64,000 nt of DNA from Balanoglossus misakiensis (GCA_040954595.2 JBECUI020000038.1:1-64000); one strand, 5' to 3'; positions 36,010 through 47,252 are shown, counted from the first letter of the stretch. A program made the numbers and translations. Notes: generated from the letters alone by a model not told the origin.

Positions 36010-36542
36010 CTTAGCATAATCATTTTTCCGTTTGCTGTGACATTTGTCTCCCTGTGAGAGTTTAAGTAAATGTAGAGTCACGCAAATTAGGCAACATCAA
36101 TATCCCATACGTAATTCAGTGTGTTTTGTTCGCATTTTTGGTTTTCATTTTGAAAATGAACAAAGGACTTTCCTATCATTGACCAACACTCGTATGAATA
36201 CATCCAAATTACCCAACTTTAATTTTCCTTAAAGAATTGGTCAGCTCTGCGAATATATTTCACCTGACCACTTCCTTTGCTAAGGAAGAGTGTTGTTTAT
36301 GTAATAATATTTTTATAATATTTATAACTTATGTAGCACATTAAATCTCAACGTGCTTTAAGTTGTCCCATGGTCATTTGAGCTAGGATGTTGGACCTAA
36401 ATATTCCATTAAACTCCCTGGGGAGCAAACAACATCTCACCATCATTAGAAATGCCAAATTACAGTGCTTTTGGCCACGTATTAACCTGGGGATTTACAG
36501 TTAACTTTAAATACACACGCATATGCATTTAATCCCCATGTG
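36010..36542. repeat. Dispersed repeat module (SINE 3' half and relatives)
   Basis: Contains TTTTTCCGTTTGCTGTGACA (also near 40,126, 60,534 and 62,033) and TTGGTCAGCTCTGCGAATAT (also near 36,893, 40,340, 60,742, 61,449 and 62,746). A segment with GACCTAGG/GTTGGACCT-type sequence follows. No coding potential is supported. Confidence 0.75.
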
Positions 36543-36888
36543 AGGGACAAAGTCTCTCTCTCGCTGCCCTTTTCCCATATTATATTTGATAAGAGACACC
36601 GTTTGTTATTCTACATGTGGATATATAGCGAATGAACGTTCAACCACACACAACTTCCATCCCTCTTATAGACAGGAGAGTGAAAAACTCGCCAAAATGA
36701 ATAATCGTTCTTTACCATTTATTCATTTTGGGCGAGTTTTTACTCTCATATCGTACAAACGAGACGGAAGTTGTGTGTGGTCGAATGTTGATTCACCATA
36801 TATCCACATGTAGAATAACATCAATGGCGTCTTGTATCATACATAATTAATTGAAAAAAGGCAGCGATGAGAGACTTTGCCCCTTTAA
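36543..36888. mobile_element. Hairpin MITE, GGGACAAAGTCTCTC type, copy 1
   Basis: The outer arms are GGGACAAAGTCTCTC (left) and GAGAGACTTTGCCCC (right). Inner arms pair over about 100 bp, for example CACACAACTTCC with GGAAGTTGTGTG and CTACATGTGGATATAT with its inverse, around AACGATTATTCATTTTGG-like sequence. TTAA at the right end suggests a TTAA target. Other copies are at 61,106-61,444 and, truncated, at 59,167-59,353. Confidence 0.85.
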
Positions 36889-36956
36889 ACAATTGGTCAG
36901 CTCTGCGAATATAGTTCACCTGACCACTTCCTTTGCTAAGTAAGAGTGTTGTTTAT

Positions 36957-37313
36957 GTAATAATATCAATATAATATTTATTACTTATATAGCACATTAT
37001 GCAATAAATCTCAATGTGCTGCTTTGAAGTGTTTCCCATGGTAATTTGACCTAGGTCGTTGGACCTAAAATATTCCATTCCACTCCATGGGGAGCAAACA
37101 ACAGCTCACATGTGCAGCTTTTATATCAGCAAAGCAGACCTATACATACACATTACAATATCCGATCCACCAAATTACCCTTTTCTTATAGGCGGGGAGA
37201 GGCAAGGAGATGTAAATTGCCTTGCCAGAGGACACAACACCACAACCATGCCAGGGATCAAACTCTTGATTCTTTGATTATGGGTCTGATGCTCTAACCA
37301 CTGGACTATGACA
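36957..37313 (-). mobile_element. tRNA-derived SINE, copy 1
   Basis: On the minus strand the head reads TAGTCCAGTGGTTAGAGC (box A-like) and about 30 bp later GAGTTTGATCCCTGG (box B-like). This is the split promoter of a tRNA gene without a foldable mature tRNA. A ~280-bp body follows, with CCATGGGAAACAC and GTGCTATATAAGTAATAA, ending in an ATT-rich tail. A second nearly full-length copy is at 61,514-61,854; many 3' fragments occur nearby. Confidence 0.75.
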
Positions 37314-38775
37314 TTAATTTGAGGCCATCGCTTTCGTCAATTTCCCTGCGCTCCCCCTGGTAGTTTACGTCCAGTCCCTTACTTGTAATTGTCTTTGTTT
37401 GGCAACTGCAGGCCAAAAAGTTTTACTACCATGAATAAATCTACCCTAATCGATTATTCATAAAAGTACAACGTTTTTTTTTTTGGAACTACTGTCGACA
37501 TTGTAAAAACCCCAGGTAGTAACTTGGGGGTGAAACAAGGCAACTCTCAGTAGCTCCTGGGAACAGTTCAATTTCAAGGTCATATCATTAAATGTGCTGG
37601 TCCAGTGAAAAAAAATGGGTCTCATGAACGTTCCCCAATTCATGACTCATCGCCAAGGTCCTTGGAATGAAGCACATTTTAAAACAGGCAACTGGTCTGG
37701 TCTTTTGCTTTGTCAACTTTCGACAAGCTTTAGCCGTGCATGCCCTGTAAGTCACAATGCACATTAGACATCAACATTACTTTAGAACATGGTGAATTTC
37801 ACACAGTGTGTAGGTTATATTATTGACTGCTACAATATTTTCAGTGTTTGGGTGTAAAATGAACCCAGGTAGCTGGCAGTTGAAACACTACTGAACAAAC
37901 AGTTTCATGTCAATGTAATCCAGACATTATCACTGAAGAGGTGTGAACGAGCGAAGACATTCAGGAGGCTCCTCTGTGCAAACACTGCCCTTGGCTACCA
38001 GCTGTGAAGTGATATGATAGAATTGTACCACATCAACTAGCAAGGCCCTGCACTGTAAGATGTTAAGTGTTATTTTTTGTGTGTTTTATTTGGTCCCATT
38101 TGTATAGGTATATACAGTGGGACCTTATGGATTTGGTTGCGTCTGTATGTATGTATGGACATATGGACGGATAGATGGATGTATGTCCGTACACATCAAA
38201 AACTTGAAAACCGTTGCGCCAATAACCTCGATATTTGGTGTGTAGATGCATGCTAGGCTGTAGATGGGAGTTTGTTCAAACGAAGTTGTCATTGCCAAAA
38301 ATATATACAAATTAGCTGGGAAAACCTTAATTTGGTCAAAACTCAGAAACACGACAAGTCCTGGTCATGTTGATTTGAAAAAATGGTATGATAGTACCTT
38401 ATATTAGCCTCACACATTTCTGTATGTTTTAAGCTAATAGTGTGAATTTTCTACTTGTTATGCATTTTTTTGTCTTTTTCCACATTTTTGGTAAAAAATC
38501 TACTTTTCTGGAATTGATCAGCCGACTTCTGTGAAATTTACTATGGAGCTTCATATAGGTGATCTGAGTTACATGATGGATACCAACGTAAAACCACATA
38601 TTGCCACCAGTCAAATATGTTGAAAACAGTGTCATATTTGCTACCGAAACAGATCCTACTGTATCCTTTAACACCCCATTAGGGAACATGTATTCAAAGC
38701 ATAGTAAGTTTCCACAGTGGGAAAAATACATGCAGTAAATGTCACAGTGCATTGTTAACAATGCATAAATTAGAT
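37314..38775. other. Region without a supportable gene
   Basis: A 110-codon minus-strand frame (38,429-38,761) is open but has no recognisable motif or splice context. The stretch 38,100-38,350 carries TGTATGTATGTATGGAC-type simple repeats leading into AAACCGTTGCGCC, resembling common dispersed invertebrate repeats. Confidence 0.4.
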
Positions 38776-40640
38776 AATTAAGTCAAAGGCTGACATTTCT
38801 CACTGTGTGTGACCAGGGTATCATTTTAAACACAGACTGGACTTTGAGTATTGTGTCCAATGGAAAAAATACATCAGCATCTACGTCTGCAAAAATGGTG
38901 TCAGAACTGACATATCTTATCATGTATGCCATCGAACTCAAATGATAAAATCTTCCTTTCATGTGACCTGTCTGGTTAAAGTTTACTGCCAACATTTCAC
39001 CATGCTTTACCCACCCAAGACACAGTGTGTCAAATCCAATATTTGGTTCAATGAATGAACCATGAAAGTTTCCGAATTGGTACTACCCGAAAACGTCACA
39101 TCAAGCTAAATTTGGAATTTTGATGGGGTGGGGAGGTAAAGCTTATCTAACATATAGTCGTTTAGATTTAACACTATGCCTGTGAGTTACATGTTAATAT
39201 TTTCTGCATGTCTGTCGCGTACAATGCGTCGGTGCGCAAAAATGATCACAGGTACTATTCAGAAGAATTCCGCTGATTCATGATGACTATGTGCATGGAA
39301 AAACCCTGATTATGATCTAACTGATAAACAATAGCATGATATTAATAAAATATACACATTAACCAATGAATGAACCATCATGAAGATTGTGCCCTAACAC
39401 TTATTTAAGCTTTTATCACTATTATACCTTTGTCATTACTAAAGATATGAACAGCCCTGTACACCAAAGCTATCACCACATTTGTTAACCTTTATTACAC
39501 CATTCATATGAAACCATTCACCATCATCAACCTCTATTATATTCATTGTTTTGCCCATTATAATCTGTGTACCCTCAATTTTACCACAAACCATCACCAC
39601 ATCAGTTAACTGTTTATTAAACACTTCCACATGTGTTGCCCATTATTATACCATTGAAATTTGTAAATCGATCATTATACCTATCATACAAGCAATTGCT
39701 GATTGCTGTTAACCCTTGTGTACCACAAGCCATTATCATGAAATAGGCAACATGAATTTCACATAACACAGTTTGTCAGCTCTGAAAATGAAGTTATCAT
39801 GATCATTATCTATGCTAATTAAAAGTGTACGTGGGAAATTGACCTTAGCAGGCGCTGCCTTATTAAGCTCAAAGTCAGAGTATAAATAAATGTACAGGCG
39901 TGTAAATTAGACAACATCAATATAACGCAGATAACACAGTTTGTCAACTCTGAGAATATTGTTCTCAGGACCATTTCCCATGCTTAATTAAAGTGTTGTG
40001 TATGTGGTACAGTTTGGATTCCTTGTCAGATTTCCTATAACACAGGTCGTGAGCCCCGAAAAGTACCATAACACAATTCTCATGAACATTTTCCATGATC
40101 AATAAAAGTGTTGTGTGTAGCATAGTCATTTTTCCGTTTGCTGTGACATTTGTCTCCCTGTGAGAGTTTAAGTAAATGTGGAAACACGCAAATTAGGCAA
40201 CACCAATATCCCGTACATAATTCAGTGTGTTTTGTTCGCATTTTTGGTTGCCATTTTGAAAATGAACAAAGGACTTTCCATTGACCAACACCCGTATGAA
40301 TACGTCCAAATTACCCAACTTTAATATTCCTTAAATAATTGGTCAGCTCTGCAAATATTTTTCACCTGACCACTTCCTTAGCTAGGTAAGAGTGTTGTTT
40401 ATGTAATAATATTAATATAATATTTATAACTTATGTAGCACATTAAATCTCAACATGCTTTAAAGTTGTTCCATGGTCATTTGACCTAGGTCGTTGGACC
40501 TAAACATTCCATTCAACTCCCTGGGGAGTACAGCTCACCATCATTAGCAATGTCAAATTACAGTGCTTTTGGCCACATATCAACCTGGGGATTTACAGAC
40601 AACTTAAAATCCCCCTCAGCATGCATTTAATCCCCATGTC
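38776..40640. repeat. Large dispersed repeat, copy 1 (~1.85 kb)
   Basis: Matches 59,352-61,040 in the same orientation with a few percent difference; the right copy lacks about 170 bp corresponding to 39,788-39,960. A minus-strand frame across 39,075-38,783 reads well as protein (for example IGFDTLCLGWVKHGEMLA and SSDTIFADVDADVFFPLD), but the other copy has disruptions, so any coding role is uncertain. Confidence 0.85.
38783..39075 (-). pseudogene. Coding-like segment in the dispersed repeat
   Basis: About 95 codons are open from a possible acceptor (CGGGTAG near 39,076) to a stop at 38,783. The composition is protein-like, with Trp, aromatic and acidic residues in plausible patterns, but I recognise no family. 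The duplicate at about 59,360-59,645 carries small deletions that shift the frame. It may be a decayed exon of a TE. Confidence 0.3.
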
Positions 40641-40692
40641 AAAGTGCAGAGCTTGCATCACCATCTACCCCTTACAGTACTTATGGCCATGT

Positions 40693-40822
40693 ATTAACCT
40701 AGGGATTTACAGTCAACATTAAATACCCATGCATATATTAACCTGGGAATTTACATTCAACATTAAATACCCATGCATATATTAACCTGGGAATTTACAT
40801 TCAACATTAAATACCCATGCAC
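40693..40822. repeat. 44-bp tandem repeat, three copies
   Basis: The unit is TATTAACCTGGGAATTTACA plus TTCAACATTAAATACCCATG and a short spacer. It derives from the dispersed repeat that carries AACCTGGGGATTTACAG, which is locally amplified here. Confidence 0.75.
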
Positions 40823-41440
40823 ATGCATTAAATACGTATGCCAAAGCGCAGAGCTTGGATCACCATCTACACTGATGCATCATTAGGCTTGCTACGCCAT
40901 TTCCCCTAATGCAAAGAATCACATTCAATGTCACCATTGTATTAGCTATGTCAAATTTCAGTGCTTTTGGACTTGTATTAACCCAGGGATTTTCAGTCAA
41001 CTTTTAATCCCCACATGCATTTAATACCCATGTCAAAGTGAAGTGTTTGCATCACTATCTACCGGGATGCATCATCAAGCTTGCATCGCCATTTACCCTG
41101 ATGCAAAGAATCAGATTCAGTGTCACCATTTCATTAGCAATGTAAAATAAAATTGCTTTTTGCCAAGTATTAACCAGGGGTACCAATTCTCTGCCCTAGC
41201 AAGGGCCAGGGGTACTTATTCTCTGCCCTAGTAAAGTTTACAATCCCATAAATCACTATTGCAATAACATGAACTATGACATGTTCAATGCACAGCAAAA
41301 CAGCAGCAACCAATCCAATTGAATGTTAAAACATGTCTCAATATTTATTATCAAATATTAATTTTTAAGATTACCCTAAGAAGTCTCTATAGTATCACAC
41401 ATTTTAACATCTAGGCTAGCTGATGATAAGTAATACTTAC

Positions 41441-41545
41441 CAGAAACTTGTCCATATCTGATGCTTTTTGACAACAATACCAAAAGTGGTTCACAATGTG
41501 GGTCACCCATTTCAGCAGTGGTTTGCACTCTTTGTTTTGTGCAGC
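41441..41545 (-). CDS. Transposase-like gene, exon 11 (distal to the Gypsy insertion)
   Basis: An exact 105-bp exon with acceptor TTTTAAG (before 41,545) and donor GTAAGT (after 41,441), phase 0 at both ends. It encodes CKPLLKWVTHIVNHFWYCC, which fits directly after exon 10 in the family as I recall it. It is separated from exon 10 by the 11.5-kb retrotransposon insertion. No further exons are recognised downstream, where dispersed repeats begin, so the gene is truncated here. Confidence 0.75.
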
Positions 41546-41574
41546 CTTAAAAAAACACAGAATACACTCATGAT

Positions 41575-41728
41575 TGTGATGTCCGGGGAGGGGTTATTGA
41601 CAGTCGACAACGACGGAGTTCCACAGAAGTGATGTTTATTGAATGACAACCACGCGGGAACTAACAGTTACAGGAAATCACGTATACAGACCATGTGACA
41701 ATCACGTGATCATGACAATACTATCACA
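41575..41728 (-). repeat. 3' LTR of the young Gypsy element
   Basis: 154 bp, base for base the same as the 5' LTR. On the minus strand it carries AATAAA (in TTCAATAAACATC), a plausible poly(A) signal. A purine-rich tract (AAAGTTGAGGAGA) lies immediately upstream on the minus strand and would act as the polypurine primer. Confidence 0.93.
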
Positions 41729-42201
41729 TCTCCTCAACTTTAGAAGAAAACTTGTACTTTAAGTTTACAACTCGCTTTGGAAAGTATGAAATTTGCCAAC
41801 ACTGTCAAATTGTAATGCTTTGTGAATGATCATGTTCTAACAAACGAAAACAAACAGAACCTTAACCTTAACAAGAACTTGAGAACTTCATAACTAGGAA
41901 AATACAAATCTCCAAGAGAAAATTTGCTCTACAGAAACTCATTCCATAATGTTTGTGGACAGTCTTATGTCAATATAATCTATCCTTCTGGCATGCAATA
42001 GTCTTTGTGCCAAGGAGGTTTAGATTTTATTCTTGTTGAGCGTCTCACATCAGTACTATTGGGGTTTACATTTGTCTTAGGTGAATTTGTCACTGGCATT
42101 GTTGGAGGAACATTTACAATCGTTTCCAACGATGCTGTACCAGTAGGTGAAACAGGACTAGGACATGCTGGTCCAGTTGATTTCTGACTAGAACAGACGG
42201 G

Positions 42202-42737
42202 TTATACTGGCAAGTTATCCAGGTTGTTATGTGTAGACAAATCATGGATATGGGGGTTACAGGATGGAACACCATTTTGAACCCTTTGAGGTTGTTCATA
42301 TGTCAAATGTTTGGAGTTCCATTCAGTGCCCTGGAAGGAAAATTCTGGATATTCCTCAACATATTTCTTTACATGTCCAGTGGACCTTCTTTTTACACCT
42401 TTGGAGTTTTCCAATAATAACGCACCTCCATCTTTCTGGATGACTTTGTATGGTTCTGTCTCGAAATTGGGAGTGAGTTTGTTTTGCCTAAATGCTTGCT
42501 GGAGCAAAACAGTATCACCTTCCCTGATATCTGAGGAAGTGGCATGTCTCCTGTTGTCGGCATAGAACTTTTGTTTCATTTTCATTCTGTTGTTTCTTTC
42601 TCTCATTTTGATTTGCCAATCAGACTCATTGATTGTTTGGGATGGAATTCTCAGTCTAGGAATTTTGTCCCTAAACTCTCTTCCCATCAGAGCCATAGCA
42701 GGAGATATGCCTGTCACAGTATGGGGTGTATTTCTAT
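42202..42737 (-). pseudogene. Gypsy integrase C-terminal part (after the insertion)
   Basis: Continues the integrase after the 6.5-kb insertion. The first codons complete the YRNTPH motif of the integrase core, then GISPAMALMGREFRDK and a C-terminal domain with GDTVLLQQ and VIQKDGGALLLEN. The stop is at 42,202, about 470 bp from the 3' LTR. It is separated from its N-terminal part by 42,738-49,218, so it cannot be translated with it. Confidence 0.9.
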
Positions 42738-42849
42738 ATTCAAAGCCTTATCACATAGCGAGATTATTACGCCATGAATATTCATAAGACCAGTGTATAT
42801 AAGTAAGAAGAGAATGCTACTTGTGGCCAATCCCTTGCTTCCAGACTTA
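42738..42849 (+). repeat. Split direct repeat A1
   Basis: 112 bp repeated as A2 at 48,890-49,001 without visible change. It includes a TATA-like TATATAAG at 42,796-42,803 and so probably acts as the promoter, with transcription starting near 42,830. Confidence 0.9.
42796..42803 (+). promoter_or_regulatory. TATA-like box in A1
   Basis: TATATAAG lies about 53-60 bp upstream of the first ATG (42,856). The same box is in A2 (48,948-48,955), where it could drive read-out toward B2. Confidence 0.55.
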
Positions 42850-42855
42850 GAAGTG

Positions 42856-43092
42856 ATGATGACTGACGGACGCGGTAATACTCCGGCTACCACAAGCTTG
42901 CCTTTGTCGGCTACCACGGCCACTTTTACACAGGCTCATGTAGCAGGGCCTTCAGCTAGTCAAGGCAGCTCTACACGTGTTTCGGTGCAAGTCCCGGAAG
43001 GCGCAGCTTCTCAGGCTCAGGTGGTGGCAGGCGATACGCCCGCTCAGCATAATAATAGGGATGGCCAAGATCAGCGTTTATCGCAGCAGCAG
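42856..43092 (+). CDS. Shared 5' coding exon of the Ngaro/PAT-type element
   Basis: 79 codons from ATG 42,856, ending CAGCAGCAG at a GTAATT donor in phase 0. The peptide is rich in Ala, Ser, Thr and Gln with no fold that I recognise, like a flexible Gag N-terminus. It joins in frame to any of three downstream acceptors (44,139; 44,935; 47,317). The frame reads only 12 codons into the intron before a stop, so splicing is needed for a longer product. Confidence 0.7.
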
Positions 43093-43240
43093 GTAATTAT
43101 CAGTTTTTGGCTCATTAGCGGAATGTAAATGTCCTTCGGTCTTTGGCTAGGTTTTGTACATACATGTTTCATCGGCCATATTTTGGTCGGTTTAGTTCGA
43201 TTATGTTGTTATATTTATTGGGTGTACTGTTAACACTATT

Positions 43241-43620
43241 GTGCAATAGTAGGCGCTCTGGGAGCACCAGGTGGAGTTGCACGAATATGTTATTATGGAT
43301 GGTGCAATAGTAGGCGCTCTGGGAGCACCAGGTGGAGTTGCACGAATATGTTATTATGGATGGTGCAATAGTAGGCGCTCTGGGAGCACCAGGTGGAGTT
43401 GCACGAATATGTTATTATGGATGGTGCAATAGTAGGCGCTCTGGGAGCACCAGGTGGAGTTGCACAAATATGTTATTATGGATGGTGCAATAGTAGGCGC
43501 TCTGGGAGCACCAGGTGGAGTTGCACGAATATGTTATTATGGATGGTGCAATAGTAGGCGCTCTGGGAGCACCAGGTGGAGTTGCACGAATATGTTACTG
43601 TGGTGGCACAATAGGTGTTC
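43241..43620 (+). repeat. 61-bp minisatellite in the element's first intron
   Basis: Six near-perfect copies of a 61-bp unit starting TGCAATAGTAGGCGCTCTGG, with a degenerate last copy. It lies wholly in the intron 43,093-44,138. The unit contains GGGAGCACCAGGTGGAG and is not a multiple of three. Confidence 0.95.
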
Positions 43621-44138
43621 TGTGAGCACTGGGCGGAGCTGCATGAACATTGTTCATGTAGTGGAGAGCAATAAAGGAATATGCGGGGAGCATCGTAGAG
43701 TGTGTTAAAAAAAAAAAAAGCATTCGACTGAAGTTCCATGCAATGTTTGATATTCTGTACAACGGTTGGAATGACGGAATGTGTGCAAGGAGTGCGTAAT
43801 TAGGTAGATTTGCATATGAATGGGTAACAGTTATTTTAGAGCCACGCATACAATGGACATTGTTTAAGGCATGCCAGGTGGGGCGTGCATTCAAAAGATA
43901 CCATATGGTTGTGGAGTGCTCCTGTGAATTTGCATAAGTTCTTTCTATTGTTCTGTATGCTCATAGTATCATGCATGTTGTTTTGTGGAATACGGTCATG
44001 ATATTGGGTGTGACTTCGAATGTAGCCGAAATGGTGTCTGGTAGTGGAATTGTCTTACGCATGGGATATTGTAAAGTAACACTGTTAGATGATATCAGGA
44101 TGTGACGTTGACTGATATATTTGCCTGAATTGTTTCAG

Positions 44139-44609
44139 GTTAATGAGAAGTTGACACTGCTAATGAAGAAAGTTGACAAAATCGAAGAAACAGCGGGTGT
44201 AGCATCTGTAGATGAAGCCTTGCATAAAGTGATGGAATTCGCGCATACCCCAGCCTTCTCATCAAGACCACAGGTGTTGAGTGCTCTACGTACGTTGGTG
44301 GATAGAGCTACTTTGGTGTCGCATCCTAAACTGCAGAGATTTCGAGCTGTATTGTCGCAGTTTGAAGCGAATGATTTTGGAGAGGACGCTGGACGCTTGA
44401 TCATTCTGTTACTGGGTAACAAAGAGGAAGAAGAGATTGCGTCGAAAGTTTCAAAATTCTTAAAACACAGGCCTTCCAACGATCGTTTTCGTCCGTATGG
44501 CCGAGGAAGGAGAAGGCAATCGTATGGGAAAGATTTCCGATGTTTTAGATGTGGCCAGCCTGGTCATTTTGCCCGCAATTGTCGAATGAAGCCAGATCAG
44601 GAAACGTGA
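44139..44609 (+). CDS. Gag, 3' exon with CCHC zinc knuckle
   Basis: Acceptor TTGTTTCAG at 44,138, phase 0. 156 codons: a helical N-terminal part (EKLTLLMKKVDKIEE), a middle domain with Leu-rich helices (residues 40-110), a basic Arg-rich linker (RPYGRGRRRQSYG), and a single knuckle CFRCGQPGHFARNC before the stop at 44,607. With the shared exon, Gag would be 235 residues. AATAAA follows at 44,663. Confidence 0.85.
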   Translation, partial: VNEKLTLLMKKVDKIEETAGVASVDEALHKVMEFAHTPAFSSRPQVLSALRTLVDRATLVSHPKLQRFRAVLSQFEANDFGEDAGRLIILLLGNKEEEEIASKVSKFLKHRPSNDRFRPYGRGRRRQSYGKDFRCFRCGQPGHFARNCRMKPDQET

Positions 44610-44662
44610 ATTTGTCTTGTAATTCAGTGACTGTAATGACGTTATTTTGGGATACATAATGA

Positions 44663-44668
44663 AATAAA
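44663..44668 (+). terminator. Poly(A) signal after Gag
   Basis: AATAAA 54 bp past the Gag stop, followed by a T/G-rich stretch (TTTGTTTATTTGTGTTG near 44,697). This would end a Gag mRNA ahead of the RT acceptor. Confidence 0.55.
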
Positions 44669-44934
44669 TACACCCGTCTTTATTGTATGCTGCATATTTG
44701 TTTATTTGTGTTGACGAATGATAAGTACATGTCCCATGTTTGAAGATTTGCATGTACGTATGCATATATATAATGTGGTTTAGGTTACCTCTCGATGGGA
44801 GGGGCCTTAACTAGGCTCTTTGCTTTTGCAACCTGCCATTTGTAGGATCCTGTCGAGGGGCGCCCCCACATTTCAGGACGGTTGATATCACCGTTTTGTT
44901 GATGGAATCCTCTTTTGTTTGCTGTTGGTTTCAG

Positions 44935-47097
44935 CCACCAGTATGGGAAAATGACTTTATGGTGGATATGCATGCTGTCCCGAGAACCCAATATTCGTGG
45001 AGAACGCTTGGGGGCGCCCCTCGTCAGGGTCCTCACCATACCTCGCCTTCGATAGCTATGATAGCACGCGGAGTAGAGTTTGCAACTCCTGATGACTTGG
45101 TATTTCGGAATACGAAAGATTTCATGGCCGGGCAGATACATGAACATGGTGATTATTGGGACATGATTACAGACCATATACATAACAAGAATGACATTAT
45201 GGACTGGATAAGGAATCGTGTTAGTATTTCACAATATTTTACCCATTTCAAGGGGGAGTTTAAAGGGCAACAGTATGATCATGATATTCCACCCCCTAGG
45301 GTGTTTCAGAATCATCCGAATTGTCGTCAGCATGGTCGGTTTATCGCTCAGACTATCGCTGAACGTGTTAAAGCTGGAGCAGTATCAGTTTGGGGGTTGG
45401 TTGGTCGCCACCAACCTCCTTATTTGGTTATGCCGATTTCGGTTGAACCGTCTAAACCGCGTATGTGTATTGACATGCGCTTTCTTAATCTATGGACGGA
45501 ACCTCGTCCGTTCCACTTAGATAAGCTTTTTGAAGTCACTAGATACTTGGCTGAAGGCGATTTTCAGTTTAAGTGTGATGATAAGAGTGGGTACGACCAC
45601 GTTTTAATACGACATACTGATAGAATGTATGTAGGATTTCAATGGGCGGGGGTGTGGTATGTGAATAATTCATTACCTTTTGGTTGGAAGTTATCGGCAT
45701 ATGTATATCACACTTTGGGATATTGTGTTACTAGTTATGCTAGATTATTGGGAGTACCTTGCATTCAATATATCGATGATAGGCATGGGGGTGGATTAAA
45801 GTTGCCAGCTGATGCAAGTTCTTCTTGGGATAGTTTGCAATGTGCACAGGCTGCAGCTTATATATTGTGTAAAATCGCTATTGATGCAGGATATTTTCTC
45901 TCTTTGGAGAAAAGTGTGTTATATCCTGTGACATCTTTGATAATGTTAGGTTTTTCAGTCGATTCGGTGAATAGATCCTTTTCTATCCCGGATGATAAAA
46001 AAACGAAGTTTTTAAATTTGCTGGAGGATGTTCTGTCACAGAGGGCAGTTCCACTTTTGACAATGCAGAAATTAATGGGGAAATGCATTTCATTTACGTT
46101 AGCATTACCATGCGCTCGGTTATATGTTCGACAAATGGCCAATGCTTGTGGGAAAGCTCAGATATCGAGTAGAGCTTTGATACCTATAAGGGGACGCTTG
46201 AAATCTGAGATTGTACAGTGGAAATCCATCTTAGATTCGGCGGGTAAATTTATTTGGCCAACCGAAAGTCATGTAGGGGTAAGGGTATTTTCTGACGCAA
46301 GTCAGTACAAATGGGGTGCGGTTATGTACGTAGCTAATAACAAGGTGGTTATAGGAGATATGTGGGATAGTAAGTGGAAAGATTTTCCCATTATAAAGAA
46401 GGAAGCAGAAGCTTTGTGTAGAGCATTGGTTGGTTTTCAAGAGCAAATTCGTAATACTCGAGTTGATGCATATATCGATGCACTTCCTATAGTACAGGCA
46501 TGGAATGGGGGAATTCCGGGAGCAAAAGATGTTGATTTGAATGAAATTTTGAAGCGTATCTTTGACTTCTGCTTTCAGCATAATGTTCGACTTACCCTTA
46601 CATATATACCTTCTAAGGCTAATGATGCCGATCTACCTTCTCGATCTACATCATTGTCAAATGCTACTTTGACCGCTGTGGTATGGCAATTCCTGGAGGA
46701 AAATTTTGGTCCTCATCATATAGATGGCATGGCTGATGTTTCTAATAAGAAGTTATCTCGATATGTGTCACAGTTTCCTCAGATAGGATGTGAGGGTGTT
46801 AATTTTTTCCAGCATGTTTTCTCAGACAAGGATACCATTTATGTGTATCCACCATTTTTCTTAGTGGCTGCGACACTTAAACATGTCATTAGTCAGAGAT
46901 TACATGCCACAGTGATTGTACCGAGAGGTCGTTTTCTGGCTTCGTATTGGCCCGTTATTAATCAATTAGCAGCTGCGGTTATAAAGTTGGGTAGTCGAGG
47001 GGAAATAGGTATTATTCAAGCCCCCTCTACTCAGGGTTATATAGATTATGAGTTGCGGTGTGACCTCTTGGCAGTCAAATTCGATTGGGATGTATAA
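44935..47097 (+). CDS. Reverse transcriptase-RNase H, Ngaro/PAT type
   Basis: Acceptor TTGGTTTCAG at 44,934, phase 0; the frame is also open upstream to 44,896. About 720 residues. RT motifs: SKPRMCIDMRFLN, FKCDDKSGYDH, NSLPFGWKLSAY, and catalytic QYIDDRHGG. RNase H follows, with VFSDASQYKWGA, a KKEAEALCRAL helix and YIPSKANDADLPSR. The last ~150 residues (YVYPPFFLVAATL, TVIVPRGRFLASYWP) resemble the domain after RNase H in DIRS-type elements, sometimes compared to DAM methyltransferases; I do not see a complete methyltransferase signature. All key residues are intact. Confidence 0.92.
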   Translation, partial: PPVWENDFMVDMHAVPRTQYSWRTLGGAPRQGPHHTSPSIAMIARGVEFATPDDLVFRNTKDFMAGQIHEHGDYWDMITDHIHNKNDIMDWIRNRVSISQYFTHFKGEFKGQQYDHDIPPPRVFQNHPNCRQHGRFIAQTIAERVKAGAVSVWGLVGRHQPPYLVMPISVEPSKPRMCIDMRFLNLWTEPRPFHLDKLFEVTRYLAEGDFQFKCDDKSGYDHVLIRHTDRMYVGFQWAGVWYVNNSLPFGWKLSAYVYHTLGYCVTSYARLLGVPCIQYIDDRHGGGLKLPADASSSWDSLQCAQAAAYILCKIAIDAGYFLSLEKSVLYPVTSLIMLGFSVDSVNRSFSIPDDKKTKFLNLLEDVLSQRAVPLLTMQKLMGKCISFTLALPCARLYVRQMANACGKAQISSRALIPIRGRLKSEIVQWKSILDSAGKFIWPTESHVGVRVFSDASQYKWGAVMYVANNKVVIGDMWDSKWKDFPIIKKEAEALCRALVGFQEQIRNTRVDAYIDALPIVQAWNGGIPGAKDVDLNEILKRIFDFCFQHNVRLTLTYIPSKANDADLPSRSTSLSNATLTAVVWQFLEENFGPHHIDGMADVSNKKLSRYVSQFPQIGCEGVNFFQHVFSDKDTIYVYPPFFLVAATLKHVISQRLHATVIVPRGRFLASYWPVINQLAAAVIKLGSRGEIGIIQAPSTQGYIDYELRCDLLAVKFDWDV

Positions 47098-47252
47098 ATC
47101 ATGTAGTTGTTACTATTTATGGGATATATGATGGGTATACAGTAAATGGTTTTTCTTCTTTGGTGAATTTGTAGTATTGCAAAAGATCGTTAGGATTTTG
47201 ATAGAGATATTATAAGTGTATCTTCTATTAATGTCAATATTATCTGGTATGA

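Noticed and set aside
37240-37313. A functional tRNA gene
   Set aside because: Box A- and box B-like motifs are present, but no cloverleaf is plausible and the sequence continues into a SINE body repeated at 61,514-61,854.
43454-43739. 84- and 87-codon frames over the 61-bp minisatellite
   Set aside because: They result from tandem repetition inside an intron; the unit length is not a multiple of three and the frames end at the repeat edge.
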